NCBI RefSeq assembly: GCF_963576615.1
Contig: NC_088708.1
Coordinates: forward strand, 29,953,191-30,017,190
DNA: 64,000 nt
DNA from: Watersipora subatra
Taxonomy: Eukaryota > Bryozoa > Gymnolaemata > Cheilostomatida > Watersiporidae
Direction of reading: 5' to 3'
Positions 1-15,400 of the stretch are shown here, piece after piece. The position numbers and the translations under genes are program-made. The notes under the pieces were generated by a model. The model was not told where the DNA came from. It worked only from the letters and a program-made list of their open reading frames with translations, and ran no database searches. The number at the start of each line of letters is the position of its first letter. The stretch's first letter is position 1.

Positions 1-297
1 TCAAGATATTTGGCTATCTTTCATCTTAGGAGCCACAAATATGTTCCATAGCTTGGCCAGAATTTTATTTGAACTTTCAGTTCCTAAGTACTAAATAAAA
101 CCTTAAATATTTTTCCTGCTCTTGCAGACTAACCTTTTTCTAATAATAAAACTGTAAACATGGGAGTTGTCAGCGCTTTTTAAAAAATTTAGAAAACTTT
201 ATGTTAATTTTAGACATCTAGTTCAGTACAGATACAAAGCTATTTCTTCCACAAGTTGTAAAATTGCTTTTAAAACTTAACTTGTGGTTATTCATAG

Positions 298-492
298 ACA
301 CTCAAGACTACATTGCGAGAAGCAGCAGTAATGATGAGAGGCTGAATTCACAAGCTAAAGGAACTTTCAGCACCTCACTAGATTTAGATCTTACAATCAC
401 AAAATCTCTTATTGGCGCTATTTATGTCTGTGAGGTTACTTTAGAGGGAGTATCTTGGAATCTCTCAAAATCTCACACAGTCAATATAAACA
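298..492 (+). CDS. Ig domain 1 (V-like, C-terminal half)
   Basis: Phase-1 exon after TTCATAG and before GTAAGT. It encodes the D-to-G strand part of a V-type Ig domain, with a Leu-rich D/E strand pattern and the F-strand motif YVCEV. The partner exon with the first cysteine lies before the window. Confidence 0.8.
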
Positions 493-3400
493 GTAAGTTA
501 AAGAAAATATATTGATTCCTGTTGCGATTTGATGTTTGAGTATTTAGTTCTCTTATAAGCCTTTATCATGGTGACAAAAAAATTTTCCAGTACAGTTTCT
601 TGTAATTAGTACTAATTTTTAGTAATCAGAACAATGTTTTTAGTAATTTTAAGTAAGGTTTAGGTTTCATGATTTTCAGGTCTACCATCGACACCTGTTG
701 TGGAGTTGAATGCCGGTCTGAAGACCGTTGGAACTCAATATACTGCTATTTGTAGGACTAGTGGAGGACGTCCCGCACCTAATGTAACTTGGTAAGTCTA
801 GTATTACTCAGCTAACCCAGTAAGAATTACACACGGAATGAATTTTGGATGTAGAATTTCATTATGGATAGTTTATGTCAGCCAGACATAGATAATACTT
901 TTACAGCAATTTATTACTAAAATTGTGGCGCAATGTTGACACCATTTGTTCAATAGTTTCTTTAGTCACAATAAATACTGTGATTTATATCTCTGAGTTG
1001 CAACCTGTGCTAGTTGACAAATTACTTTGAGACACATCAAGCAGTTTGTTTGCCAAGTTTTTAAAAATAAATTTTATGCGTTTGAGCAAAGATTAATGTA
1101 GCGTCCTTTCTGTGTGTTGATTGAGTCAGTTTTTCATTGGTCTTCAATGCTTGATTGTAACCTGGAATAAATGGAATCACTAAGCTGTAGTGACGTTCAT
1201 GATATCAGAGATCTGACAGAAAAGGAACTAAGCTAGCACCCATACAAAGTCGCTTTATGACTACATGTATATAGAAAGTCTACTTCTAGAAGGATCATTA
1301 TGTGTATACGTATGTATGTACATACGTACGCATGTATACACATAACATATACACATAACATATACACATACACATGTACACATAGCGTATACAGAAACAC
1401 GCGTGCGTGCATGCGCATACATACGTCAGAAATCATTGGGGGAAATCTCTTCAGAATGATTTTTCTTTGAATTGCAATCAAATGCCTTATTAATAAATAC
1501 TACCACTGACAATGCTACTAGCTGGTACTGCCTAGGAGAATCTATGCTCTCTGTTTGAACCATAGAGTGACAAATACATGTGATTCGATGACTAGGTCAT
1601 GGTAAACCTTGCTGTTGTGGTTAGGTACTTTGGGCCAGAGTTGGAAAGCACCCAGACAATACTAACAGGCACTGAGACCACCCAGATGAATGTGGATAAA
1701 ACGTACAACGTGACCAGCATTGTAACCTACAGCGCACGAAGAGAGCACAATGGTTGGCAACTAACCTGCTCTGTCACTAACAGACCACTTGCGTCTGCTG
1801 GCTGGGAGCCCAGGAAGTCTCATGTTCTGCTTGATATACTGTGTACGGGCCCTTATTAATCTTTCAGCGATTAGTGTTAACTATTATTACTATCATTATT
1901 ATTATTGTCCTTGTTGATTTCCTCAGCTCTTCAGCCGGTGAATCATTGGTATCGGTCTAGGGCCCCTTACCTGGGATATCAAACACCTTTCTCAGTATCC
2001 TCGCTGATCCTAGTAGGGCAGAAAATTGTACTCTATCTACTTTCTTCTTTTCTATGTCCAGCAGCCGCAGTTGCTCGTACAGGTTTGCCACTATTCCCAG
2101 TGCTCCCACTAACATTGGTACTACCGTCGCTGATGTTTTTCATATTCTTCTTATCTCTCTTGCTAGGTCTTGATACCTCTCCACTTTCTCTTTTTCTGTT
2201 ATCTATGCCTCTTCTGGCACGGCTATTTCAATGATCTATGTGTGGTCGATCTCTTTGTCTTGCACAATGATGTCTAGTCTGTGGGCTGGTATTATGAGTT
2301 GGTCTGTGTGTATAGAAAAGTCCCACAGTATCTTTGCTTAGGTTTTTTCTATAATAAATGGGACTTTTTGGGACTGCTTGCTTATAGCAGTGATAGTAAT
2401 AATAATAATTATTATTACTATTATCATTACTATTATTATTACTACATATTATTACTATTATTGTGCTAGGTTTTCATCACAACCTTTATGATTGGTTGCA
2501 AGGAAGCCGGGCTGTATTTAAGGGTTAGACCATTAGAGGGTTGTCACTGTCTTCTTCTACTGTAGAGCCTTTCTCAAAATGTGTGCTGCCCCCATAGTCC
2601 GCTTAACTATGCTGTATAGTAATAGGTCTATGGCTGTCACCAAAATTGTCGTTTCTCTATTGTTTCGAGAGACGCTTCTGCTCCTACTTCTGCCAGGTAG
2701 GAGGTCATTCTGCAGCTTATGTTTTGAGAGCTCCAATGATAATTAGTAGCACTTCTGAACTTACATCCCTACATTGTCCGAGTTCGATTCCCAGTTCTCT
2801 GTACTTTTCCATCTTATCTCGCAATAATCTGGCACACCTTTCTCTCTTTATCAACTAAGATCAAGACTGGCCTTCGTGCTTCGATCAATTGATCTGTTTG
2901 CGCACTGAAATCCTAGAGTGGCTAGAACTTCTCACTCACTCACCAAGATAGTTGTGCCATTTTTTAAAATGTAGTAGCCAGTGTTTCATGCATATGCTCC
3001 AATGCCCTGCCACTGCTACTTTGTCATGACATCGCTTGTACTCTCTGACCAAGTGACTCCCTGTTTTATCCTTCTTTAAACAATAGTAATAATATTAATA
3101 ATTATTATCATCAATTAGATTAGTATTAATAGCCATTTACATGTGCTGTCTACAATGCTATTGAGTAAATATGAGAACTGTCTCCTATGTTTTTGTGTAA
3201 ATGTGGTAGTTGTTTCCTCTCATTTTAGAGCTATATTCCTGTCTGAGCCCATCAGACACTATATACAGCGACTCTGTTTTACAGCAAGATCTATAATAAT
3301 TGTGATAAAACTGATAGTTGGTACTACCCATGATACATCTATCTTTAACCACCCAGTTTTTCAGTTAACATCAGCGAGCAGTATATTCAGAGCTGGAACC

Positions 3401-6400
3401 ATTAAATGTTATAACTACAGTAGAACTGTCTTTCAAGACACACTGATTTTTACTAAACAAGTAAATAATTACTTTATTGCTAAGAAGGAAGCTGGCTATA
3501 ATGTAATGTTGTTTGTATGGATATTCCAAACACTTTGGAGCCTGAGAGACAAGTGCATCTACTATAATTTGTAGATAAACCAATTGTGGAGTCTTCAAAT
3601 GGTAAGATAGAAATCAGTGAAGGAAGCGAGCTCATCTTGGAGTGTCTCGTAGATGCCAACCCTCTGGCTGTCATCACTTGGTATCACGATAGCCTGAGGT
3701 TGAATGTTTCTGATCACAGATATTTGTATGGTTCGTAGATTACACACTGCCTCATTTAATCTTTTTCATGTTCCCTGAGATATGGCTAAGTTCCATCTAG
3801 CTGCCCCTGCTTTATCTTACAATGAGGTTAGAGTAACTACCATACATCTTTCAGGATTTGTTTTTGTTGTGCAAACACTTTTACAAAGTTTATATACAGT
3901 GACAGTGTAGCGACGCCTGCATGCGTCCGATGCCTGTGTGTGCCAGGGCTGAAGTACTACGCTGGGCTGACAAGCAGATCATGTTTTTATAGTTCACTAT
4001 AGCAGGGCGATGGTTGTGCGATGCCTTATGTCAAGGTTGTATCTTTGACAGGTCAAAAACAAGGCAAGTCATCGATGATAAAAAAAACTGCTACTTGTGG
4101 TATTTTTTGTTATACACTTGACACTAGTTAATCCACAGCTGTTGTTACTATTGCCACGATTCATACAAGTACAAGTGTGATGCTGTTGGTCGCTATAGCC
4201 ATTTTCCTGGCAGAAAGATGTAGCATCTTACGGGTGTTTCGTTTTTAAACAGCGACACTGAATCACAACAGAATGAAAGTGTTATGACTGTTTCCATAAT
4301 GGCATTGCAGCGCTATATAGGGCGCGTCGCTATGTTATCGCTGTATGAAAACTTGACAATTGTTTCAGGCTGTTAAAAGATATTTACACTGGTCTGTAGA
4401 AGACATCTGCTATACTTGGAGCATTTCACTATGGCGGATAAGCGGTATTGCATTCTTATCAATACTGAGTTTGTGGAAACACAAAACCATGCTAAATAAT
4501 AGACTAAGTTTGGTCAATTGTTATGCTAACGTTTCAACGTAAAACGTTTTAAAAGTGCAGACATACAATTGTTCCTAAGCAATGATAATTGAGGCGTTAT
4601 CAAGGAATGACCACGCCATTGTTAGTCTACAATAAATAGTATGATCATTGACCAATCAGTGAACATAAAGGATTAGTGGTAGACTGTCACCATATGATTT
4701 TTGTTTGGTATTTGCTAGTAATAATATTTATTATTGATTGGTGTTTGATTACCAGTTATATTAAATGAAATGTTTCTCGAATTAATTTTAATAAATAAAT
4801 TATTTATTCAAAAATATTGTTTAAAAATACTTTTTGTGATTATGGTTCGTGATTGATGACATCAGCAGATTTAGAAGTCAGTCAATGGTTAGATTTCTTG
4901 CTTGATTTATTGAATTAAGAGTAAATGAGGAGTTATCTACCTCCAAAGCAGAATACTGAATATTTGTTTACTTGTTGGAACTCAGTGGCCTCATTCTACT
5001 TCTCATTTGGTTTTTCAAAAGTTTGTGATTGGCTGGTTGCACATATAAGCTTTTATTCCTAATCAACCATTTGTTACGAGGGCCTCAGCGATTGCAAATA
5101 AGCAGGCTACTCACAATGGTTAGTGATTTACCTGGGAGATAGCAGGCAATGACTCATCACATAGGGTGCATATGCTGGTACATTGTTCAGTACAAAATCA
5201 CGAATGAAATGAAAGCATACATGAACAAAGTTTCAAGAAATAGCTTCAACAACTGAATATTTATCTTCCAATCATAACCCTCCTAAAATTCTTTGATCTC
5301 TTCAGTTGTTTATCTAAAAAGGTATATTAGTTAACTAAACAAACTGATTTTGCTGGAAATACTGCATGTCAAGTTAAATGTTGGCTACTTTGAACTAAAA
5401 TTCATTTTAGTTTATTTTTCCAACAATCATTTTGTAAATACCATTGCTAACTGTTTTAACAGAGAAAATTATTTTAACCGCTATATGTCAAACTATTTAT
5501 ATAATTTTAATGGCTAGCTATCGCCCTTTTTTGTTTTGTTTTATGATTCTTGTATATCATAATTTGAAAAACCTTTCTGTTTAAAATGAACTTATTGAAG
5601 ATAAAGTAATAAATAATATATGTATTATATATTTGAACAATTCTATGATTAAGTTAGCTTTAGCTTTTACATCATGATACTATTTCAGTTATTTTTCGTG
5701 TGCCCTCATCACTCTGTTTGTAAAACTACCTCTTTTCTAGAAAGAGAGAGTTATGTATTTCATATTGCTAGATTATATATCATAAACAATGTCAGAACCT
5801 GTAATTACAGGCAACAGTAGTACCCCAGATCTAACCATCCTATCGGTTGACCACTTGGATGAGGGCAACTGGCACTGCGAAGCAACCAACTCTCTAGGTG
5901 CTGCTACCGGCAGCCCAAGCTCTGTTGATGTAAAACGTTAGTATGGCCTGATGTTTAAATTGCTTGGAGCATGGTACTTTCTTCAGTAGCGTCTGACATG
6001 CAAGTAATTCTTGGTCGCTCCAACTCCGACCATCCGCTGAAGAAAAAACACTCTGAGCTAGATTTTTGTACTTTATGACTCATTATTTTACGCTTTATTT
6101 TAATTTCTACCAGCTTCTTCCATATTTTCTACAAAGCTGTAAGCCTTTGAAAATTTTTTAATGTTTTTATTCTTGAAACTGCTTTTTAGGTGGAGATAAA
6201 CATGTGTTCAAAATTTATAATTTCCACTTCAAAAACTGTGCATGCAATGGTGAATTGAGGATTGATGATTCTTTAACTTTTGAAGACCTAAAATATTTAG
6301 AAAGAATTAGAAAGAAGATTTAAACCTTCAACAAAATTTGCGAATTACACTGCAATTAATTAATACATTGAATATAAATAGATACTTTTGGAGAAACAGT

Positions 6401-9400
6401 GTATTATACATATATGTCGTCTCTCCAAATAAACAGTCCGTCAACTTATGTGTACTACCCGTTGCCATAGTTACAAAAATACTGTAAAGTGTATCACATA
6501 TGACTACTTATCTGCACCTGTATGTAATTACATACATTCTATTGAAAATGTCTAAATGAACTTCTGCCTAAAATAAAGTGGGCTGAAATATGTTGGCATT
6601 ACAATTATGTTTATGTTATGCATTATCTTTTTATATTTTGCGTACGCTTTTCTCTTCTCTGAACTCTGTTTTCACTCAAAAATAATTCCTATTATAGATG
6701 CACCAGTATTCAGTATGGGCCCGACATCACCGTTGGTGGGTGTAGTTGAGAACAGTGATGTTACATTGGTTTGCAAGGTCAAGGCTGATCCTGTTGAGTT
6801 GGAGCACCTATATTGGTACAGTGATGCTACAGGGAAGATAGATAGAAACACATCTCAGTATTACTGTAGGTATATAATCCTCCAGTTGGCTGTTCTGACT
6901 ATACTCTCTAACAAGTTTATTTTGAACTATTAAATTAGCCACATAGACTCATAGGTACTGACTATGATAAAGGGTTTAAATAGAAAACAACTGCGTGTCA
7001 TCTGCTCGATGATCACAGGCTATGCTATTGCCTTCTTATCTCTGGGCATGTTCAGTTATGCATTGTATGGATTAAACTAAACTATGTTTGTGACAGTTGT
7101 CACAGCTCTGTTGGGATAAAGAATCTTTAAGCTTGGTCCACACCATAGATATAGTAAACCCTAGATATGCGAATAATCAAAACAAGTGAGGCCTATAATT
7201 AGCATGACGCAACGTCATGGTGATGTGCAAAGCGAATCAGTTGATCTATTAACTCCTATTGACTTAGCACTAAAAACTGCTCCATTTTTCCATAGTTTGT
7301 GCATCTGAGACTGCATATTTTATTGAAAATATGTAAAACTTATATGCAGTAATACTTCAACTTATGAGTGCTCTAACGTACAAGAAACTTGAGGTACGAG
7401 CCAGCTTTTAAGCAAGTTTTAGCACTAACATACGAGCCATGTTTGAGATACGAGCACATGAGTCAGTTGCCAAGTATGTCGGAGGTGTTTTATGAGAACA
7501 GCATCACTTTGTATTTTTCAACTGCTCAGATTATACTTTTGTACCATGTTTTTTGTGCGCGATTTTCAGTGCAGAATTATGTGAATTAAAAGTACTGTGC
7601 GTAGACCAAAAGTTTGCCAGTAAAAAGATAGATAATGCAAAGAAAAAGCGAATGATAACAATTGATATTAAACGGAAAATTATTGAAAAATATGCAAAAG
7701 CTGTATGCGTGATTGAGCTAGCTCAGCAATATGACAGAAATACATCCACAATTATCAAACACAAGGATTATATTCAAGGCATTTAGTCTGCAAAAGGACT
7801 AACCATAGTTTCTAAACAATGCAGCGATCTTCACGAACACTGATGGAGAGACTGCTCAGGCTTTGGATAAAAGACAAACAAATGGCTGGTGACTGCGTAA
7901 CTGAAACGATGCTACGTAAAAAGGCCGGTGCTATCTATCAAAACTATAAAAAATAGACATTCGGACAAGTTGGCTAGTGGTCGTGCATTAACCCTTGGTG
8001 ACGACACCTGTGTTCATCCTGATCGCAACATGTTGAAAGGGCGACAAAGGCAAACGTCCTTAGATAGGTTTCTCTTAAAATGGCCGGCTGGTCGTGAGAG
8101 CGAAACGAAAGAAAAATTAGCTAACAAGCGAGAAACTTAAAACTATGAACGCCGAAGAAATTTTAATTACGTTAAGTTAAAGATTAAAGTTTGCTTTTAG
8201 GATTGCCTTTAAGTTTGTCTTTTAAGACTTGGATAAAATCTAAATTTATCAGAGTCAACTGTTGTAATGAAGGATAACTTATCTCTCCCTCTCTGGCAAA
8301 TGCTAGCGTTAGCTGCTGTTGTATGTATTTAATTTTACATTTTAATTAATCACATTTTCTTGCATTATTTTTATTTGTTGCTTTTTGAAAGCATGTGGTA
8401 AGTTAGGACAATAACCAACATGTTCTTTCTGTTACAATATATTGTTTTGAGTGTTTTATTTGCATTTTTAGAGTATGGAAAACAATCAATATATATTTAA
8501 TTGTTCTATATATAAATAAATTGCACCAACATGCAAATAAATTGACATACGAGCTCAGTCCCTGAACGCATTAAGCTCGTAAGTCGAAGTATGACTGTAA
8601 TGACTTTGGATGAGAAAGGCAAGAATCTTAAACACATGGTAATGGATAATACCAATGATTTAGAAGCTTCTATATCATTGATAATACAAAGAGTGACCAA
8701 ATAGAAATTAAACTAATAATGAACTAATGAATCAAATGATATTTAGAAGCAGTTACGCTGGACCACTGTATTAAACACCCTTTAGACATGACTGAAAATA
8801 ACTAGACGAGATAGTTTTTGTCTAAGGTTGGTTGAACTAGATTCCTGCTTTGAAGCGACATAGTGTATTCTGATTTTAGTATAGCGATTTACTATAGTTT
8901 TGAGTGGACTGTTGGCATGCACTGTACATGTAAAACCCTGATGGAGGTTATGCAATAAGACATATATGTTACTGTCTGTGATGTTACTTGTTTAAAAGCT
9001 CCCTGTATGATACCACAGCTCTCCATGTGTGAATGTAAGCACTTTTCTGCAGCAATACATATTCGGCCTATCAATCTGGTCACAAATCCTCCTCTGTTTT
9101 TAACTGAGATTAATTAGGGTTATGTCATCACTATTTCTACTTCCCACTACTTCGACATCGTCAAGAACTTGATACACTCATCACATTTGAGTTAGAAAAA
9201 AATCCTCATCACCGAACGCCTCATCTTCACCTTCCTCAGCTTTTGTCTCTTCTTTTTCTTTCTAGCCAGAGAATGTAGCAGGAGTTGGCCAGTTTTTTCA
9301 GCCCTGCTCACATCCAGATCAATACAGTTAACATTGGGACTTGGTGTGATATCTGCTTTTATGAACAGTGCTCGAAGTGCAGATCTAAAGCACTGCACAT

Positions 9401-12400
9401 CCGGATTATTGTTATAGCCACCCTTAGATCGTATTGTGGAAAACAGAATCTCAATGTGATCCTGGTTGATCTTAAAGGTTAGGAAGTAGTTGATGTAAGG
9501 GTAGTTGCTGAAAAGATATTGAGCAATGCCATGTACAGATTTGGCTGCTGACTCAAAACCAATGACGAAATGATGATGATTTTCCTATTATTTTCCACTA
9601 GCAGCTTCCAGCTTGGTGTCTTTAATCGGCATAGATAGCTTATGATATTGTTGAGAACTTCTTGTTTTGAGTTGAAGTTCTGTTTTGTTATGGGCAATTC
9701 AGGATATACCTGGGGTGTTGTGGCTCTTCTGATGACATTTCACTAAGAATTTGGTCTTATTGTTACGATTATGACTTAAAAACTAGCATGCCAAGGGTGC
9801 TTTCACTACTAAACTCATTGCTCAATAGAAGGCTCTGTTGCTGTGATGCACATCACTACGACGTAACGTCGTGAAAACAACAGCCAATTATTATATAGGC
9901 CTCACTTTTGCTTCATTGTAATGATAGCTATTCGGCAATCTAGGGTTTACTATATCTATGGTCCACACTATAGCGCCCTATCTCGGCGTTGATGCCACAA
10001 TACTTCGGTGATCATCGATGATAACAATGTTAACACGATCACCAACCCATCAGCATTTGCATAACCAAATGACAATAGAGTTCTCACTTTTCTTTTTACT
10101 TTTTCATGAGGAAACCTCTCTGTTTTTGTGCGCTCGAATCAAATAATAGTCCTGCAGTGACATTCATAAACAAAAAAAGTCACGATATCCGCGGCTGCAA
10201 ATTACTATCGCCAAAACAGTTCACATTGCACAGGTTGTCGTTGATGCTCTGCGAAATATCGGGATAGTTTGACAGCTGCAAACATTGCCAACATATCTGC
10301 GTTGCTTCATTGATGCTATCAGTATCCGGTGCACATTGTCGACCATGAACGCCGAAAGGACAGCTCCGAAATACGGCGATATAGTGTGACCCAGGCACTA
10401 GACTTGTCAGGTAAAGGAAGACAATTTTGAAATATGATAAGAATGAAAAGTATCCATGTTCATGAAGAGGGTACTTTTGCCGCTGATGTTTATGCAAACT
10501 TATTACCTGTATTTAGTATTTATAAGGAATGTATTACCTGCTGCACCTAGTTGCAAAGTATTGTGTTATTAGGTTTGCTAATACATGTATTTGGAAAAAA
10601 ATTATTACCTGCTGCAATAAAGAAACAGGCAATGTGTTACCTGTTGCTAATATTTATGAAGCAGGTAATACCTGCTAGTAGTATTTATGAAGCAGGTAAT
10701 ACCTACTGGTAGTATTTAAAAAGAAGACATTACCTGCTACCCTTGTCTGAGAGAAATTTAATATCTGTCGATTGTGTTAATAAAAAATGTACTACCTGCT
10801 GCTGATATCTCTGGTAAGACCACGACTAGTAATTGATCGTTCTCTGAAGGGTTTTTATATACTGCTTATTTTAGACTAAATATTTATTACGTTCTTGTGA
10901 CATGGCTAGCTCTCTAGCTAATATAAGAAAACCAGACATAGCTGTTTAGCAAAACTTATTGATAAATATGCTATTTTGTGGTTACGTTGTATTATAAGCT
11001 TATAATATTCTGCGCTCTATACAAGATTTTAGTCAAGTTGTGTATATAAGGGCCCTATTTGTCTTGTAGTCTGGTTCTGTCCAAGCGAGGAAGGTTAGAA
11101 CTGCAACCTTTCCAAGTTTTCATGAAGTTATTTATATAGTTGTAACTACTGTCAGGTCACTGCACAGCTGTTAGTCATTATTACACATATGAAGGAGGTC
11201 TTCAACCTTTCTACATGCTTCGCTGATCTTGGTGATGCTTTCTGGCAGTGTTATCATTCTCTGCTTCAGCCTTGAAAATGAGACTTTCTTTTATAGTAGG
11301 CGCAGGAAATGAAACGCTGACTTTTACCAAGGTGTCTAGGAGTTTCGCAGACGGTTACTACTGCTCAGCTAAAAATAGCCTTGGTACCAAAGTTAGCTCT
11401 ACCTTGGAGCTGCAGGTTCAGTGTAAGTCTATATATGGTATCCTTTAGTCTTGGCTATAGTAAAAAACTATTTTGATCATATTTGTATTGTTGCGAGTGT
11501 TAGCACACAAATAGTATTTGTTGATTGCTGGAGTTTCAAAACAGCTAATAGAAGTCTGTGATATCGATATCTTTGGTTCTGAATAAAAATGTTTCGTTAG
11601 GCTGTCCGATAACTCAGTAAGCCGGCTATAACTTACATGAATCTATAGAGCTGATGTTCTCACTGATAGCGTGTCACTTAGGCTATTATACAGAATTACA
11701 TTGCTATAGAAAATCACAATGCAAAATAACAATTTATTTCTTTGAGCTACTTGGTTCAGTATAGACTCTCTTTATATTCTAACTTGATTCAAAGTGTCAG
11801 CTGATTCAATATGTAGTAGCTGGTAGTTTACTGGTATTCAGAAAATATAAATACAATTTAGTCTGTAAATCTAGAAATGAGTTTGACATGAGGATGCATG
11901 GAGACATTTTGTTGTTTCAGACCATCCTGAGAGGATAAGTGTGACCACTTCTAGTAGGAAATATACTGAAGGAACAGTTATGTCTAACATCACCTGCACT
12001 GCCAATGGACAGCCAAATCCCCAGTTTTCTTGGACTAAAGATGGTAGGTAGACCAGTCCCTCCTTTTCTTTCAGAATTAAATTGCAAGGCTGTTCATAGA
12101 GAACCGCACCATTATTTACTAAATTTTTTGCCTGAATGGCTTGCACTCCAACTTACACTCCATTCTACTCGCAAGTTTTTTGCATTTAACACAAAATTGA
12201 AGCAAATATCTCAAAGTACAAAATGATTTTTGTTATGAATTATTTCTAAAGTATTTTGAAACATTATGCTTTTGTGATTTAAAATAAAATAGTTAGTAGC
12301 TACAGTATGACAAATCAAATATAGATAAAATAATAATAATATACCATATAATAAACATATATTGTAAAGGAATTTGCCGGCCTTTACTTTGCACAATCTA

Positions 12401-15400
12401 GATTATTACATAAAGAGAAGAGCTCAGTTTCGTCCAATTTTTATTGCAGAAGGAAATTTCACTAGTCGAGGAGCGTACGGCTATCTGGTCTGCCCAACTG
12501 AGTGAGCGCACTCCTTTAAATACAATAAATTCACCCGTTCCGGCTAACGGAACTGAGTAAAAATCGTATAAAATTAGTAATAAACAGAATCGCTAATCCG
12601 CTGGCATGGTTATAATACAGCGATAAACGAAGACATAATAGCGATATTGTATATGGACAAAATAATAACGATATAATAAAAAGAACAACACAGCATGCAA
12701 GATATAACATATAAAAATATTTACACGAATTATGAAGTCATGGCCCAGTGTCCACCACAATATTAACCAAGATAATTGAAACTATATTCACTGTAGGTTA
12801 GAGTAAGTTACTTCAAGTATTTCCATCACTCACTCTACCACAAAACCTATAAACTTTCTAATTTTTATATACAGTCACCTCTACCAGAAGTAAATGAATG
12901 ACAACAACCTTTTATTACAACCAATTACTTTATTTATTTAGTTTTAAAAACAATTTATCTTTTTATTTAATACGTTTATTCTAATGCTATATTTGACTGC
13001 ATAAAAATATTTATTCTTGCTTTTGGTCTCTAAAAAACTAGTCAAATTGAAACATATTTTCCTAAGAAAAGTTGCTCTGACATTTGATGGTTTGAACATA
13101 CAAAGCATTATGGGAATGGAATCACTTTGAATGTTGAGGTTTGATTGTATTGACTGACCCTTTTAAGCTTGCCTTTAGGAGCATCATCACATGATGGGTG
13201 TATTTTGTACAGGGCTACCCTATGGCAGCGATGATTCTGTCATCTATTTCAATGACTTTGCCAAAGCTGATTACCAGGGAAACTACATCTGCAAAGCTTC
13301 TAATTATCTTGGAACCCTCACAGCAGATGTATCAATTGAGGTCTTATGTATGTGGTGTTGTCTCCTCTAATCAGCTTTAGAAAAACAATAAATTTTTTGG
13401 CCCAAGTGATAAAATTAAAAAGGCTTATCTAGGAGGTTAAAACTAAACCAAAAATTTCTACCAGAACAACCAGAAATTGAGCTGAATCGAAAATACCTTT
13501 ATGGTAAAAAAGATTGAAAACACTGTACAGTAATAGTAATAAAGTATTTTAAAAAAGCTTCAGATATTTTCTGTTTTCTTTTTGCATTATTCCATTTTTA
13601 GCAAGGGATCAAGTAGAATGAGCCAGGAGTAATGGCATCATGTAGAAATTCCATTCGCCAACTTTAGCCACTTCCATTCAATTGAAGGTTTTGTTGCAGC
13701 TGGAAAAGTCAAAGTTAATATGAACAAACATTTTACTTTTTAAAATTTTCAGATTTGATTGCGATGTAGCCGCTCAATGATTTCACTTCTAGCTACTTAA
13801 ACACAAGTCACTGTGAAACTGCTGTGCTACTTTTCTTTTCATGATTGCACAGAATAACCTTTGACCTATACGTAACTTTTTATCCAAAGTTGCGTTTACA
13901 CTACTGAAAGTAATTTGGTGATGAGTCATATTGAACGGCATACTGAAACCTCAAGTTTTGGTATTTTATCATTTTTGTGATAAGTCTTGACAAATGAAAA
14001 CTTAACACAGTTGATTATCTACTGCCAGAAATGTTAAATATTTTACTAATATTGTTGGATTCAAAATACTGAATGGTTAAACTCCTTCATACATCACTGA
14101 TATGTTTCAATTCTAAAGAACCCGATATCCATAGTGTGATGATTGTATTTGGTACTTACCAAAAGATACACTCATCAATTGTATTGCTAGTTTTTAATCT
14201 TTTGTCAAGAGAGATAAGATGGATACTTTAACTTAGCAGTTTTACGTCTTGTGTAAATTTTTGTTTTGTATTTATGACACCACATAGCAATACCTTTCTT
14301 TTTATTTATTATTTGTGGCACCATATGTAAAAAATTTTTTTATAAAAGCAATAATAGACTTTCCAATGAAAGTCCATGTATATATCTGCAATAACTAGAA
14401 AATAGTTTGATTCGAATAGAACTACAGGCTCCATATTCAAGTGTTGGGCTACTTTTTGACAAACCCTTATTAAAGTTCGGGATACGGTTTTGTGAATCCT
14501 TATATTTTACTTCCAACTTGCAGATAAACCTGAGTGTGCACAAGGTCAAACACTAAAATATGGAGTGACCCTCGGTGGTACCGTTGATGTTGCGTGCAGA
14601 GTCAGAGCAAACCCGCGACAAAACACCAGAGTTGTCTTCTCCTACAGAGAAAATGAGCAAATTTTAAATGGAACAGCTGATCCATCAGACAGGACCACCT
14701 GCTATGCCAGTGTAAAGCATACAGTTAAGTAGGTATTCAAAAGAATAAAATCCTTTATAATTTTTGTTTGGCAGAGGATAGTGGTCTACAGATATGGTGT
14801 CATTATGATACTTGTATAAAATATCTACCTGCTAAAAATGCATACTCTAGCTCAAAAACAGCCACTGATGTTAGATGTTTGACGATTATTTGATTTTTTA
14901 ATTTTTGCTAGTCATAAAACTTTTTAAGATGAGATTTCTGTGTTAAAAGTAGATACTTACTGTATTAATATAAAGTAAACTGTCAAAAAGCTTTCCAAAC
15001 TAATGGTAACGCCCTGGAACTGGCATCACTGCCACCATTCAGAAGCCTGAATCTAGCATGTCAGTCACCACATCAGTGAGACAAATTTACCTGTATAGCT
15101 GACAGAGTGTCTGTGATCATCTCTAGTACAGTGACTAAATTCATTAAGGATTAAAAATCTGTAACTGAGCATGCACTAACTCTGTATATGAAATAATAGT
15201 ATTGAAACACAGTAGGAGTTATCTGCACCGTTCATAATATTATCTATATAAGTTATAGGTTATATATATTATCTATACTGGCTATAGTACCTCCGTTTTC
15301 CTAAATGTTTAAATTATGATAATTTTACTAGCTTACTTGCATGAGTTAGTTTTGTATTCCAAAGGAATTATGGGTAAGCTGTAAATCGTTGTATTTAACA

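Larger units (their letters stand above)
7144..9960 (-). mobile_element. P-element-like DNA transposon, deleted, split by Tigger
   Basis: The ends are perfect inverted repeats beginning CATAGATATAGTAAACCCTA (23 bp in all). They are flanked by an exact 8-bp duplication, GTCCACAC, at 7136-7143 and 9961-9968. P elements make 8-bp duplications with a GTCC-rich consensus and have CAT-starting ends. A transposase C-terminal fragment lies on the reverse strand at 9192-9741. Without the Tigger insertion the element is about 1.56 kb, so it is a non-autonomous deletion derivative. Confidence 0.85.

Noticed and set aside
3143-3574. 143-codon frame ending at the Ig domain 3 acceptor
   Set aside because: It lies in the intron; the Ig-coding frame starts at 3575 in another phase and the frame shows no Ig or other motif.
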